DNA of 64,000 nucleotides from Roseibium sp. MMSF_3412 (GTDB lineage: Bacteria > Pseudomonadota > Alphaproteobacteria > Rhizobiales > Stappiaceae): assembly GCF_030733265.1 (NCBI RefSeq), contig NZ_JASHJI010000001.1, forward strand, positions 310,001-374,000, read 5' to 3'. A program made the position numbers and the translations under genes. How positions within the stretch are numbered: position 1 is the stretch's first letter; every line of letters begins with the position of its first letter. The notes under the pieces are model-generated. The model made no database searches. It worked only from the letters and a program-made list of their open reading frames with translations, and was not told the origin of the DNA. Of the stretch, positions 17,881 to 26,365 are shown in pieces.

Positions 17881-18744
17881 TCAGGATTCCGCCGGGCCAA
17901 GGTCCGCCGGCGCCGGAACATCGTCGGGCACGAAGAAGTCGGGCGCCAGCGACAGACTGGGGTCAACCCGGTACTTGTCGAAATCGGTCACACCCCGGCG
18001 GGCGAGGAATGTGTCGTCGATCAGGAACTGACCGGTGAAATCTTTCGACGGGGATGTGAAAATCTCGTGGGCCGCGTCGGCGAGAATGTCTGGCGTCCGG
18101 CTTTGCTGCATCATCTTGTCGCCGCCGATGATGTTCCTGATGGCGGCGGTGGCGATGGTCGTTCTCGGCCAGAGCGCGTTGACCGCAATGCCCTTGGAGC
18201 GCAATTCACCCGCAAGACCCAGGACAACCAGGCTCATGCCGTATTTCGCAATGGCGTAGGGCGTGAACGGTGCGAACCATTTTTCCTGCATGTCGAGTGG
18301 GGGCGACAACATCAGGATATGAGGATTTTCCGCGTTTTTGAGATGATCGATCGCGTGTTTGCAGCAGGCCAGCGTGCCGCGCGTGTTGATCTGGTGCATC
18401 AGGTCGAAACGCTTCATGTCGGTCTGCTGAACCGGAGTCAGCTGGATCGCGCTGGCATTGTTCACCAATACGTCCAGTCCACCGAAATGATCGGCCGTCT
18501 TGTCTATCGCGGCTTTCACGGCCTCATCGTCACGGACGTCGACAACAAGCGGCAAGGCCTTTCCCCCGGCCGCCTCGATCTCCTCGGCTGCCGTGAAGAT
18601 CGTTCCCTCGAGCTTGGGATGCGGTTCCGCCGTCTTCGCGGCAACGGCTATGTTGGCGCCGTCCTGTGCCGCTCTGAGCGCAATCGCCTTGCCGATGCCG
18701 CGAGAGGCACCCGTGACGAACAGTGTCTTGCCCTTCAGGGACAT
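17881..18744 (-). CDS. SDR family oxidoreductase, HSDL2-like
   Basis: Start set at the ATG ending at 18744 (MSLKGKTLFVTG) because GGAGGAA precedes it. The 287-residue protein has the cofactor motif TGASRGIG (11-18), NNAS near 96-99, a Ser in the catalytic strand (MLSPPLD) and YAIAK as the YxxxK pair. Close in pattern to hydroxysteroid-dehydrogenase-like 2 proteins, which act on fatty-acyl or steroid alcohols. It is the last gene of the acyl-CoA dehydrogenase/hydratase operon and may oxidise the hydroxyacyl product; this is inference. Confidence 0.87.
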   Translation of the reverse strand: MSLKGKTLFVTGASRGIGKAIALRAAQDGANIAVAAKTAEPHPKLEGTIFTAAEEIEAAGGKALPLVVDVRDDEAVKAAIDKTADHFGGLDVLVNNASAIQLTPVQQTDMKRFDLMHQINTRGTLACCKHAIDHLKNAENPHILMLSPPLDMQEKWFAPFTPYAIAKYGMSLVVLGLAGELRSKGIAVNALWPRTTIATAAIRNIIGGDKMMQQSRTPDILADAAHEIFTSPSKDFTGQFLIDDTFLARRGVTDFDKYRVDPSLSLAPDFFVPDDVPAPADLGPAES

Positions 18745-18800
18745 GCTTGTTTCCTCCAGAAAATTGCCGTTGTCGCCGTGTTCGGTGCGGGAATGTCCGC

Positions 18801-19544
18801 TCACGCCTTCTTCTTGCTCATGAATGCCTGGAATGCCACGATTGTTTCCGGTGCAGTCAGCCGGTCGGCGAAAATACGGATTTCCTCTTCAACGCGCTCC
18901 GACAAGGCACCCGTGTCTCCCTTGAGGAGTTTTCTCGACAGGGTCATGGCCTCCGGCGGCTTCGATGCGATCTGTTTCGCGCAGTTCAAGGCCGTTTCGT
19001 CGACAGTGTCTTCAACGATCTCGTTCACAAGGCCCAACCGCTCCGCCTTTTCCGCCGTCAGCGGATTGCCGAGGCACAGGAGTTCGAAGGCGCGCGCGTG
19101 CCCCATCAGCTGTGGCCCGAGCAGACTGGAACCGGCCTCCGGCACGAGCCCCAGATCAACAAAGGGAGAGCGGATAAAGGCGCGCGGGCTCGCGAACACC
19201 ATGTCGCAATGCATCAGCAATGTGGTACCGACACCGATGGCCAGCCCGTCGACCGATGCGACCAGCGGCTTTTCCGTCCGGACCAATGCGCGCAGGAACC
19301 GGACAACCGGCGTGTCGGCCACGGCCACCTTTCCGGCATATTGCAGGAAATCACCAATGTCGTTCCCCGCCGTGAACACCTCCGGGTGCCCGCAGATCAG
19401 GTGGCAGCGAATGTCCGGATCGGTGTTGCCGGCTTCCAGCGCGTCGGCAAGGTCCGTATACATGGCTCCCGTTAGGGCATTCTTCTTCTCCGGCCGATCC
19501 AGGCGCAGGATCTGAACACCCTCTTCCAGGCTTTTGCGGATCAT
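18801..19544 (-). CDS. Enoyl-CoA hydratase/isomerase family protein
   Basis: Start set at the ATG ending at 19544 (MIRKSLEEG) with GGAGAC just upstream; a longer frame would overlap the preceding gene. The 247-residue crotonase-fold protein has the oxyanion motif around HPEVFTAGNDIGDF and the second Gly strand (VDGLAIGVGTTLLMHCD). The two catalytic Glu residues of standard hydratases are not both obvious: the site reads FVDLGLVPEAGSS, with Glu in the second position. It is the middle gene of the operon, hydrating the enoyl-CoA made by the upstream dehydrogenase; DmdD-like or isomerase activity is possible. Confidence 0.87.
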   Translation of the reverse strand: MIRKSLEEGVQILRLDRPEKKNALTGAMYTDLADALEAGNTDPDIRCHLICGHPEVFTAGNDIGDFLQYAGKVAVADTPVVRFLRALVRTEKPLVASVDGLAIGVGTTLLMHCDMVFASPRAFIRSPFVDLGLVPEAGSSLLGPQLMGHARAFELLCLGNPLTAEKAERLGLVNEIVEDTVDETALNCAKQIASKPPEAMTLSRKLLKGDTGALSERVEEEIRIFADRLTAPETIVAFQAFMSKKKA

Positions 19545-19560
19545 TCGTCTGTCTCCGGTC

Positions 19561-21342
19561 TCAGGATGCAAGTGCTTCGGGATCGAAGGCCGTTATCGCG
19601 TCCGCGGACAGGATGATGTCCGATCTCAACCCGGCGGTCTCACCCAGTACCGTTTCGCAGAAACTGCGCGCCAGCAAAGTCCTCTCTGCCTGCCGCTCTG
19701 CCGGTTCCCCGGATGAGCGAAGCGCACCCCGCGCAAGCAAGGCTCCGCCAAGGGTGAGGCCCGCGACCCGCAGATAGGGTGTTGCGCCGGAAAGCGACTC
19801 CGCCATGCGCCCATCGGCAAGCGCGGCAAGCATGTAACCCGTCGCCTCTTCAAGGTCCTGAACGCTCGCGGCAAGTCGTGCCGCGGTTGCCCCGAATTCG
19901 GGCCTGTTGGATGCGGCGACTTCATCTGCGGTTGCCTTGAGCTCGGCGATGAAGCCCTTGATGTGGTCGCCACCTGCAAGCGGAAGCTTGCGCGTGACCA
20001 GGTCGATGGACTGGATGCCGTTTGTGCCTTCATAGATCGGTGCGATGCGGGCATCGCGCAGATGCTGGGCTGCGCCGGTCTCCTCGACATATCCCATGCC
20101 GCCATGGATCTGGACACCCAGCGATGCGACCTCGACGCCGAAGTCGGTCGACAGCGCCTTCGCGATCGGTGTCAGCAGGCTGGCCCGGTGGTTCCAGAAC
20201 GTCCTGCCGGCTTCGTCCTCGGTGACATTGGCCATGTCGATGGCATGTGCGCAGGCATAACAGATCGCGCGGGCGACCTGCGTCTTGGACTTCATGGTCA
20301 AGAGCATGCGCTTGATGTCCGGGTGGCGCGCAATCGGGCTCATCGCCTCGCCGCTGTCACCGGGCGCCCTGCCCTGTCGTCTCTCCAGCGCATAATGAAG
20401 GGCCTGCTGGTAGGCCCTTTCGGCAACGCCCAGTCCCTGAATGCCGACGGCAAGGCGGGCGTTGTTCATCATGGTGAACATGCAGGCCAGCCCCTTGTTC
20501 TCTTCACCCACGAGCCAGCCGATTGCACCCCCTTCGTCGCCATAGACCATCGTGCAGGTCGGAGAGCCGTGAATCCCGAGTTTGTGTTCCACACCTGCAA
20601 CGCGGACATCGTTGCGTTCGCCGAGACTGCCGTCTTCGTTGACCAGGAACTTGGGCACAAGAAACATGGAAATGCCCCGCGTACCCGCCGGTGCATCCGG
20701 CAAGCGCGCCAGCACCATGTGAACGATATTATCGGTCAGGTCATGGTCGCCGTAGGTGATGTAGATCTTCTGGCCGAAAATCCTGTAAGTGCCATCATCG
20801 TTGCGTTCTGCCTTGGCCCGGAGCGCATTGAGGTCCGACCCGGCCTGCGGTTCGGTCAGGTTCATGGTGCCCATCCATTCGCCTGATACCAGCCTTTCCA
20901 GATATGTCGCCTTCAGGGTTTGCGAGGCGTGTTTTTCCATCGCTTCGACCGCGCCGATCGTCAGCGTCGGACCGATGGCGAAGGCCATCGACCCGGAATT
21001 CCACATTTCCATTGCCGCCGCGGACAGCATCTGCGGCAGTCCCTGACCGCCGGAGTCCACGTCGGCAGACAGGCCGTTCCAGCCTCCCTCGATCCAGGCA
21101 TGATAGGCCTCACGCCAACCGGGAGGCGTGCTGACCTTGCCGTCTTTCAAGGGGGTTCCGTGCTTGTCGGCAACCGCATTCAGGGGCGCGATCTCTTCGG
21201 CCGCGAAACGGCCGGCTTCGTTGACAATCGCATCGACCAGATCGTCTCCCAATTCGGCATGCCGGGGAGTGTTCTGCAGGTCGCGAAGGCCGCACACGGT
21301 CTTCAGTGTAAAAGCGATCTCATCGACGGGCGCACGGTACAT
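19561..21342 (-). CDS. Acyl-CoA dehydrogenase, long (about 590-residue) DmdC/FadE type
   Basis: The 593-residue flavoprotein is longer than standard acyl-CoA dehydrogenases (about 380) and matches the large class that has an extra C-terminal helical domain. Visible motifs are MNLTEPQAGSDL (FAD/substrate loop), KIYITYGDHDLTDNIVHMVLAR, YGLERRQGR-like LERRQGR, and GIQIHGG-like QIHGGMGYVEETG with APIYEGTNGIQ containing the probable catalytic Glu. This size class includes DmdC, the 3-methylmercaptopropionyl-CoA dehydrogenase of the DMSP pathway, as well as general fatty acyl-CoA enzymes. It leads an operon with a hydratase and an SDR. Confidence 0.88.
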   Translation of the reverse strand: MYRAPVDEIAFTLKTVCGLRDLQNTPRHAELGDDLVDAIVNEAGRFAAEEIAPLNAVADKHGTPLKDGKVSTPPGWREAYHAWIEGGWNGLSADVDSGGQGLPQMLSAAAMEMWNSGSMAFAIGPTLTIGAVEAMEKHASQTLKATYLERLVSGEWMGTMNLTEPQAGSDLNALRAKAERNDDGTYRIFGQKIYITYGDHDLTDNIVHMVLARLPDAPAGTRGISMFLVPKFLVNEDGSLGERNDVRVAGVEHKLGIHGSPTCTMVYGDEGGAIGWLVGEENKGLACMFTMMNNARLAVGIQGLGVAERAYQQALHYALERRQGRAPGDSGEAMSPIARHPDIKRMLLTMKSKTQVARAICYACAHAIDMANVTEDEAGRTFWNHRASLLTPIAKALSTDFGVEVASLGVQIHGGMGYVEETGAAQHLRDARIAPIYEGTNGIQSIDLVTRKLPLAGGDHIKGFIAELKATADEVAASNRPEFGATAARLAASVQDLEEATGYMLAALADGRMAESLSGATPYLRVAGLTLGGALLARGALRSSGEPAERQAERTLLARSFCETVLGETAGLRSDIILSADAITAFDPEALAS

Positions 21343-21474
21343 TCAGGTCCTCCCCAGAACCATCCGGCTATTTTTGACGCCGGCCATTCTGTGTTTTCTT
21401 CGTTCGACTCTTGACGGATGCAATGCTTGTCCGCAAAAGGCGCATGAAACATCTCGGGACTGGACAATAGACCA

Positions 21475-21492
21475 GTTGACGTTAACGTCAAC
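21475..21492. promoter_or_regulatory. Perfect 18-bp palindrome GTTGACGTTAACGTCAAC
   Basis: The sequence equals its own reverse complement and lies in the 226-base spacer between the divergent acyl-CoA dehydrogenase and tsaC genes. Its form resembles the TTGACGTTAACGTCAA-like sites I recall for MerR-family regulators of acyl-CoA/branched-chain catabolism (LiuR type). A role as operator of the acyl-CoA operon is inferred. Confidence 0.6.
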
Positions 21493-21568
21493 CCGTGTCG
21501 CTACGGCAGGTCATCCACAATTCCCACAGCTCCCGCAGCGGGCCGCACAAACGGGCAAGTTAATCTGA

Positions 21569-22564
21569 ATGCAGCTCTGGACCGTCAATTTGAAGAAACC
21601 CGACTGGCAGGCTGCGCCGGAAGCAGAGGCCGTGTGCGCTGCGCTGAGCGCAGGCGAGCTTGTCGCGGTTCCGACCGAGACCGTCTACGGACTCGCCGCC
21701 GACGCCACAAACGGCAGGGCCTGCGCAAGGATTTTCGAGGCGAAAGGCCGTCCGCAATTCAATCCGCTGATTTCACATGTTCCAAGCCTCGACGAAGCGC
21801 GTCTGCACGGTCACTTCGACGATCCGGCGCTTCAACTTGCGCACGCTTTCTGGCCCGGTCCGCTGACACTCGTCGTGCCCAGGAAAGAAACCTCGCCGAT
21901 CTCGGACATGGCAACGGCAGGGCTTGAGACAGTTGCCCTGCGTGTGCCCAACGGGCCGGTAATGCGCTTTCTTGCCGAAAGAACGGGGCGGCCGCTGGCA
22001 GCGCCCAGCGCCAACCTCTCCGGCAAGATCAGCCCGACCTGCGCGCAGGACGTGATTGACGATCTCGGAGACGCTCTGAGTTTCGTCGTCGATGCCGGGC
22101 CGTGCGATGTCGGGATCGAATCAACCATCGTCGGTTTCGAGGACGGGACGCCAAGGCTTCTGCGTCCCGGCGGCATTTCGCGTGACGACATAGAGGGCGT
22201 GCTGGGATTGAGCCTGCTGGCCGCTTCGCCCGACATGCGCCCCGATGCACCTGCCGCTCCGGGCATGCTGGCTTCTCACTATGCACCGAATGCGTCCATG
22301 ATCCTGAATGCACGGGAAGCGTCGCAGGACGATGCCCTGCTTTCGTTCGGTCCTGAGCCAATCCCGGGCGCGGAGCGCGCCCGTGCGGAATTCAACCTCA
22401 GTCCGGACGGCGATCTGGCGGAAGCAGCGGCCAATCTCTTTCGTGGAATGCGAACTCTGGACGAGAGCGGCGCAGGGACAATCCTGGTGCAGTTTATCCC
22501 CAGCTTTGGACTGGGCGAGGCGATCAACGATCGCCTGACCCGGGCGGCTGCCCCGCGCCCATGA
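21569..22564 (+). CDS. tsaC: L-threonylcarbamoyladenylate synthase (Sua5/TsaC)
   Basis: The 331-residue protein makes threonylcarbamoyl-AMP from threonine, bicarbonate and ATP, the first step of the tRNA t6A modification. The YrdC domain (about 10-215) shows PTETVYGLAADA, the KGRP..NPL segment, and SANLSGKISPT. A Sua5 linker and extra domain follow from about 225 (APGMLASHYAP). Length fits the Sua5 rather than the short TsaC form. Divergent from the acyl-CoA operon. Confidence 0.95.
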   Translation: MQLWTVNLKKPDWQAAPEAEAVCAALSAGELVAVPTETVYGLAADATNGRACARIFEAKGRPQFNPLISHVPSLDEARLHGHFDDPALQLAHAFWPGPLTLVVPRKETSPISDMATAGLETVALRVPNGPVMRFLAERTGRPLAAPSANLSGKISPTCAQDVIDDLGDALSFVVDAGPCDVGIESTIVGFEDGTPRLLRPGGISRDDIEGVLGLSLLAASPDMRPDAPAAPGMLASHYAPNASMILNAREASQDDALLSFGPEPIPGAERARAEFNLSPDGDLAEAAANLFRGMRTLDESGAGTILVQFIPSFGLGEAINDRLTRAAAPRP

Positions 22565-22869
22565 TATCGATAACCTTGCGTGGCCGCGGCCAGTAACGCG
22601 TCCGCTCCGCGGCGACTCGTGGTGCAATTTTCAGCTGCATCGAAAAAAGGTATATATTTCAGCGTTTCCCGGCAGAATTCCGAACCGGAAGACGACACTT
22701 GAAAGGTTGAAGTCAAGACCGGCCCTCAACAAGTTTCCAATATAACAGATAAACAAAAATCAAGTTTACAACTGCAATACACGCAAGAAATGAACCCAAG
22801 AATTTACGCCTGTAGTTGACGGTTTGGAGAGTTATCAACACCGACCTTCGGCGGATTACGGTAAAAAAC

Positions 22870-22990
22870 TCGCATTCCCTTACGAGAATCACGTAATCTT
22901 GTTCACACAATTGAGATGCAGCGGACCTCCCCTCGGGCATTGCGGTGCTCGCACCTTTGAACAGGCCGGCAAGATAGCCGGCCTTCTTTT
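22870..22990 (+). ncRNA. Candidate small RNA ending at a rho-independent terminator
   Basis: An orphan terminator at 22964-22990 follows no open reading frame on the plus strand. The 90 bases before it contain GGACCTCCCCTCGGGC, a CCUCC-rich single-stranded-looking stretch of the kind found in loops of alphaproteobacterial small RNAs. The 5' end is a guess. No known family was recognised. Confidence 0.35.
22964..22990 (+). terminator. Rho-independent terminator GGCCGGC/GCCGGCC
   Basis: A perfect 7-bp stem at 22964-22970 and 22977-22983 with a 6-base loop, followed by TTCTTTTT. It is more than 390 bases after the tsaC stop, which argues for a separate short transcript upstream. Confidence 0.8.
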
Positions 22991-23115
22991 TGCCCAGTTG
23001 CCCGTGTCCTGCGACTGCCTGCTTCATGCGACCTATCATCAATTGACAGCGCAGGTTGAGACCTTTCTGATGGACGGCGATCAATCGAAAAACAAAACTT
23101 TCCGGAAACGCCGCA

Positions 23116-24045
23116 TTGTCTACGCTCCTCCTGCACCATCCCTGCTACCTCGATCACCTGACCCCGCTTGGACACCCCGAAAGGCCTGACCGGATCAGGG
23201 CGATCGACAGGATACTGGAACACGAGAAGTTTCAATCTGTTGAGCGTGACACCGCGCCGATGGGCGCAGTGGAAGACATCGCGCGTGCGCATCCGATGGG
23301 GTATGTCGATCAATTGCATCGCCTCGCTCCGGACGAAGGCGTTGCGCGCGTCGACGCGGACACGACCATGTCGCCCGGAACCTGGGAAGCAGCGCTCAGA
23401 GGCGTCGGTGGGGCGTGCCGGGCGGTTGACGAGGTCCTTTCGAAGAAGGTCAGCAACGCGTTTTCCGCATCGCGGCCTCCGGGTCACCACGCGGAAAAAG
23501 AACGGGCAATGGGCTTTTGTTTCTTCAACAATGTCGCGATTGCAGCCAGATACGCCCAGGAGAAGCACGGGCTCGGCCGCGTCGCCATCGTCGATTTCGA
23601 CGTGCACCACGGCAACGGCACGCAGGACATTTTCTGGGATGACGGCAGCGTGATGTACTGCTCGACACACCAGATGCCGCTTTACCCCGGATCGGGTGCC
23701 GCATCGGAAACCGGTGAGAAGAACACTATCGTCAATGTTCCCCTTGCGCCGGGCGAAGACGGTCTTGCGTTCAAGGAGGCCTTCGAAGTGGCGGTGCTTC
23801 CGCGCCTTGACGATTTCGAGCCGGAGCTGGTCATTATCTCAGCCGGGTTCGACGCCCACGCACGCGATCCGCTTGGGGGCCTCAACCTTGTTGAATCGGA
23901 TTTCGCATGGGCGACGCGCGTTCTCATGGATGTTGCGGACAAACACAGCAATGGGCACGTTGTCTCGGTCCTTGAAGGCGGATACGACCTGGAAGGTCTG
24001 GCGCGCTCAACGGCGGCACATGTCATGACGCTGATGACAGGTTGA
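23116..24045 (+). CDS. Histone deacetylase family protein (acetylpolyamine amidohydrolase-like)
   Basis: The 309-residue zinc amidohydrolase starts at TTG 23116 with a weak GGAAA upstream. The class II HDAC motifs are all present: RPPGHHAEKERAMGFCFFNN (catalytic His pair), VDFDVHHGNGTQDIF (zinc Asp/His), YPGSG, and SAGFDAHARDPLGG (zinc Asp). Bacterial members deacetylate polyamines, lysines or small amides. It is followed by xseB, a pairing seen upstream of dxs in many Hyphomicrobiales, and the two are probably co-transcribed. Confidence 0.92.
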   Translation: MSTLLLHHPCYLDHLTPLGHPERPDRIRAIDRILEHEKFQSVERDTAPMGAVEDIARAHPMGYVDQLHRLAPDEGVARVDADTTMSPGTWEAALRGVGGACRAVDEVLSKKVSNAFSASRPPGHHAEKERAMGFCFFNNVAIAARYAQEKHGLGRVAIVDFDVHHGNGTQDIFWDDGSVMYCSTHQMPLYPGSGAASETGEKNTIVNVPLAPGEDGLAFKEAFEVAVLPRLDDFEPELVIISAGFDAHARDPLGGLNLVESDFAWATRVLMDVADKHSNGHVVSVLEGGYDLEGLARSTAAHVMTLMTG

Positions 24046-24163
24046 CGGCCCTGAGCCGAAAAACGCCGGGGATCACCGGGATCAACCACATATCCCGGCT
24101 TGACCTTTGCGCCCAGTCCCGCGACTTTCCAGATATTGTCCGGCTTCAAAAGGGAACGCACCG

Positions 24164-24412
24164 ATGAGTGACGCTTCAACAGACATTTCCGAACTGACTT
24201 TCGAAGATGCTCTCAGGCAGCTGGAAACAATCGTGCGCGAACTCGAGCAGGGCAACGTTCCGCTTGAGCGCAGCATCGAAATGTATGAACGCGGAGATGC
24301 GCTGCGCAAACGATGCGATAGCTTGCTGAAATCCGCGGAAGCAAAGGTGGAGAAGATCCAGCTCGGCCAAGACGGAAATGCGCGGGGCACAACCGAACTG
24401 GACCCGCAATAG
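24164..24412 (+). CDS. xseB: Exodeoxyribonuclease VII small subunit
   Basis: Start at ATG 24164 with AGGGAA upstream gives 82 residues, the standard XseB length. The core pattern [45 protein letters not shown] is shown in part by SFEEAL-like and LEQGNVPLE motifs. With XseA it forms the single-strand exonuclease of DNA repair. dxs normally follows directly; here a regulator gene intervenes. Confidence 0.96.
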   Translation: MSDASTDISELTFEDALRQLETIVRELEQGNVPLERSIEMYERGDALRKRCDSLLKSAEAKVEKIQLGQDGNARGTTELDPQ

Positions 24413-24737
24413 ACGGCGTTATTCGTCAAGGATCAGATCCCGACCGCGCCCCAATCCGTCTGGGCCAACGTGCCGGGCGGCCATTTACTTCAAGCACGCA
24501 TAACGCGCTTCGGGTCTTCACGATGAGCTTCAGGCCACGTGCTTTCCGGCGGAACCGCGCCTTCCCCACTGCTGTTTCCAATTGACGCCGGCCGGCGCCC
24601 CAAATGGTCGCAAAGGCGGTCCAGACCATGTCCTGGACAACAAAGCGGTGTTTCTATTGCCATTTTTGACGCAAATTGATAGTAATATTTACAAGTATAA
24701 TAAATCTTTATGTAATATTTAGTTGACGCTTTGGACA
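24413..24737. other. Intergenic stretch between xseB and the LuxR gene
   Basis: About 325 bases. The first 240 are GC-rich with no convincing gene on either strand. The last 80 (about 24658-24735) are strongly AT-rich (TAATATTTACAAGTATAATAAATC) and probably hold the promoter of the regulator gene. The abrupt change in composition supports an insertion. Confidence 0.45.
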
Positions 24738-25973
24738 ATGCCATCACTAAGCAAAACAGACGAGGCAGATCTACTTTTACGAGTACTGGAATGCGCAACA
24801 CAATCCGATGGATGGACCTCCATTCTGGACTCAATTGATGCGAAGCTGAACTGTATTTCTGTCCTGTGCGAGTTCGAAAACAACGGGATTCCGACACAGA
24901 ATTTCGATGGTGGCCGGTCCTCGCGGAAATTGCACGATATGCTGTTCTCGGAACCCGTGCAGCGTGGCGATGATGCCCTTAAGTTTCTACTCACGGAGGC
25001 GGAACTCAGCTATCCCTATTGCAAGGCAACGCTCCGGAAAGGCGACTTCGGACGTAACAGGCCGGTTTCACATTACCCGCAGAAAGACGGCGGGCCACCG
25101 GGACTGACCTACCCTGAAAACGCATCCGTCAGTCACGGCGAAGACGGCGGCCATGCGGAATCGGCGGGCTTGATTTCGCCCCTGTCCCGGGACGCCAAAT
25201 CGACAATCCTGTTTGGATGCCTTTTCAAAGAACACACCACGGAAACAATCGACGTGGAAACCGCGCGCAAGACCTTCCGGACACTCACCAAGGTCTTGAA
25301 ACCGGGTCTCGATGCCTTTTTCCAGATCGAACGCCACAAGGCGCAGATGCGGATACAGGACGCGCTCCTGTCGAGCATTGCAAGTCCGTCGGTGTTGATG
25401 ACCAGGGACAAGGTTCTGCTTGGGCACGCGGCATCCGGGCTGGAGAAACTCCTGGCGACGGGAAGCGTGAGGTTCAAGGCGCCTCGGTTCGAATTCAGGA
25501 ACAAACAGCTGGAAGCCGGGCTTCAGCACGTTGTCGACACGTTCGCCGGAAACACCCATACGGCTCTCCAGCACGGACACACCGAAGCGCCGGCAGACCA
25601 GAGCGGCGATCAGTCAGTCTGGTTCGAAGATCCGAAAGGCCAGCTCAAACGGATCACGATCAAGGCTGTCCCCGCGACCGGCACAAGCAGAAATGGCGGG
25701 AGCGCACCCTGGCTCATTCTCAAGATTTTTGAAACGTCGGAACTTCCCGAAGCGCTGGAGACCGTCCTGCAGGAGCGATTTGAGCTTTCGTATTCGGAGG
25801 CCCATCTGGCGCGCCACCTGACGATGAGCGGATCCATGAACGACACGGTTCAGGAGCTCGGGATTACCAAAAATACGGCAAAGACCCATTTGAGGCGCAT
25901 TTTCGACAAGACCGGCGTCAACACGCAACTTCAGCTCGCAAAGCTTGTTCACGGCCTTTCAAGCCTGTTCTGA
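24738..25973 (+). CDS. LuxR-type helix-turn-helix transcriptional regulator
   Basis: The ATG at 24738 is preferred over a TTG at 24723, giving 411 residues. A C-terminal LuxR/FixJ HTH is at about 350-408 (ERFELSYSEAHLARHLTMSGS, then VQELGITKNTAKTHLRRIFDKTGV). The first 330 residues have no domain I recognise; they may be a PAS- or GAF-like sensor (SPSVLMTRDKVLLGHAASGLEKLL resembles a PAS core). It interrupts the usual xseB-dxs neighbourhood and has AT-rich flanks, signs of later acquisition. Target genes are unknown. Confidence 0.8.
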   Translation: MPSLSKTDEADLLLRVLECATQSDGWTSILDSIDAKLNCISVLCEFENNGIPTQNFDGGRSSRKLHDMLFSEPVQRGDDALKFLLTEAELSYPYCKATLRKGDFGRNRPVSHYPQKDGGPPGLTYPENASVSHGEDGGHAESAGLISPLSRDAKSTILFGCLFKEHTTETIDVETARKTFRTLTKVLKPGLDAFFQIERHKAQMRIQDALLSSIASPSVLMTRDKVLLGHAASGLEKLLATGSVRFKAPRFEFRNKQLEAGLQHVVDTFAGNTHTALQHGHTEAPADQSGDQSVWFEDPKGQLKRITIKAVPATGTSRNGGSAPWLILKIFETSELPEALETVLQERFELSYSEAHLARHLTMSGSMNDTVQELGITKNTAKTHLRRIFDKTGVNTQLQLAKLVHGLSSLF

Positions 25974-26365
25974 ATGTCAGAGGCGAATCGACGGTTTCCC
26001 GGACCGGAAACATCAGTCAGTCTGCCACGTCAGGCCAGGTGGCCGGCAGAAACAAAAAGGGGCCGCGAGATGCGACCCCAAGTTGATCACTGTGCACGTG
26101 GCCCCATCGACCACGCCTAATTCCTTAGGCCAGATCCTCCGTAGATGCATCACCCAAAAGGGTGACTCAAATTCAAAAACCATCAATGCATCCAAAATTG
26201 CGCGTGATCTGCACGCTGACTCAGAAATAATGAGACAGGATCAGCGGCACATCTCTTGTTGAGATGACGCAACAATATGGCGCATTACGGCCACAGCATT
26301 TGCGCCCTATATTCCGTTGGTGTATGCCTGCCCGCCAGATTTTAATTTGTGGAGCCTTCAGCAGA
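25974..26365. other. Intergenic stretch upstream of dxs
   Basis: About 390 bases with several hairpins, including CATCTC-TTGTT-GAGATG at 26250-26266 just upstream of dxs, and the candidate antisense-strand RNA listed separately. A frame open from 26264 into dxs has no family-like residues before the GTG at 26366. No thiamine riboswitch consensus is visible. Confidence 0.5.
26055..26215 (-). ncRNA. Candidate structured small RNA, divergent from dxs
   Basis: Read on the minus strand, three hairpins occur in series: CACCC-TTTT-GGGTG (about 26150-26163), GCCTAA-GGAA-TTAGGC (about 26115-26130) and GGGGTCGC-ATCTC-GCGGCCCC (26058-26078), the last followed by TTTTTG as a typical terminator. No minus-strand protein gene ends here. 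The spacing fits a 120-160 base RNA. The 5' end is uncertain and no family was recognised. Confidence 0.45.

Larger units (their letters stand above)
22565..23115. other. Long intergenic region with a candidate small RNA
   Basis: About 550 bases between tsaC and the deacetylase-like gene. The part from 22620 to 22870 is AT-richer than its surroundings. No ORF in it has convincing coding character. The second half holds the terminator hairpin and candidate ncRNA listed separately. Confidence 0.5.

Noticed and set aside
22713..23084. 123-codon minus-strand frame in the tsaC-deacetylase spacer
   Set aside because: It reads through the terminator hairpin and has mixed composition; not coding-like.
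26264..26365. N-terminal extension of Dxs from ATG 26264
   Set aside because: The extra 34 residues are not family-like, and a GGAG-led GTG lies at 26366.
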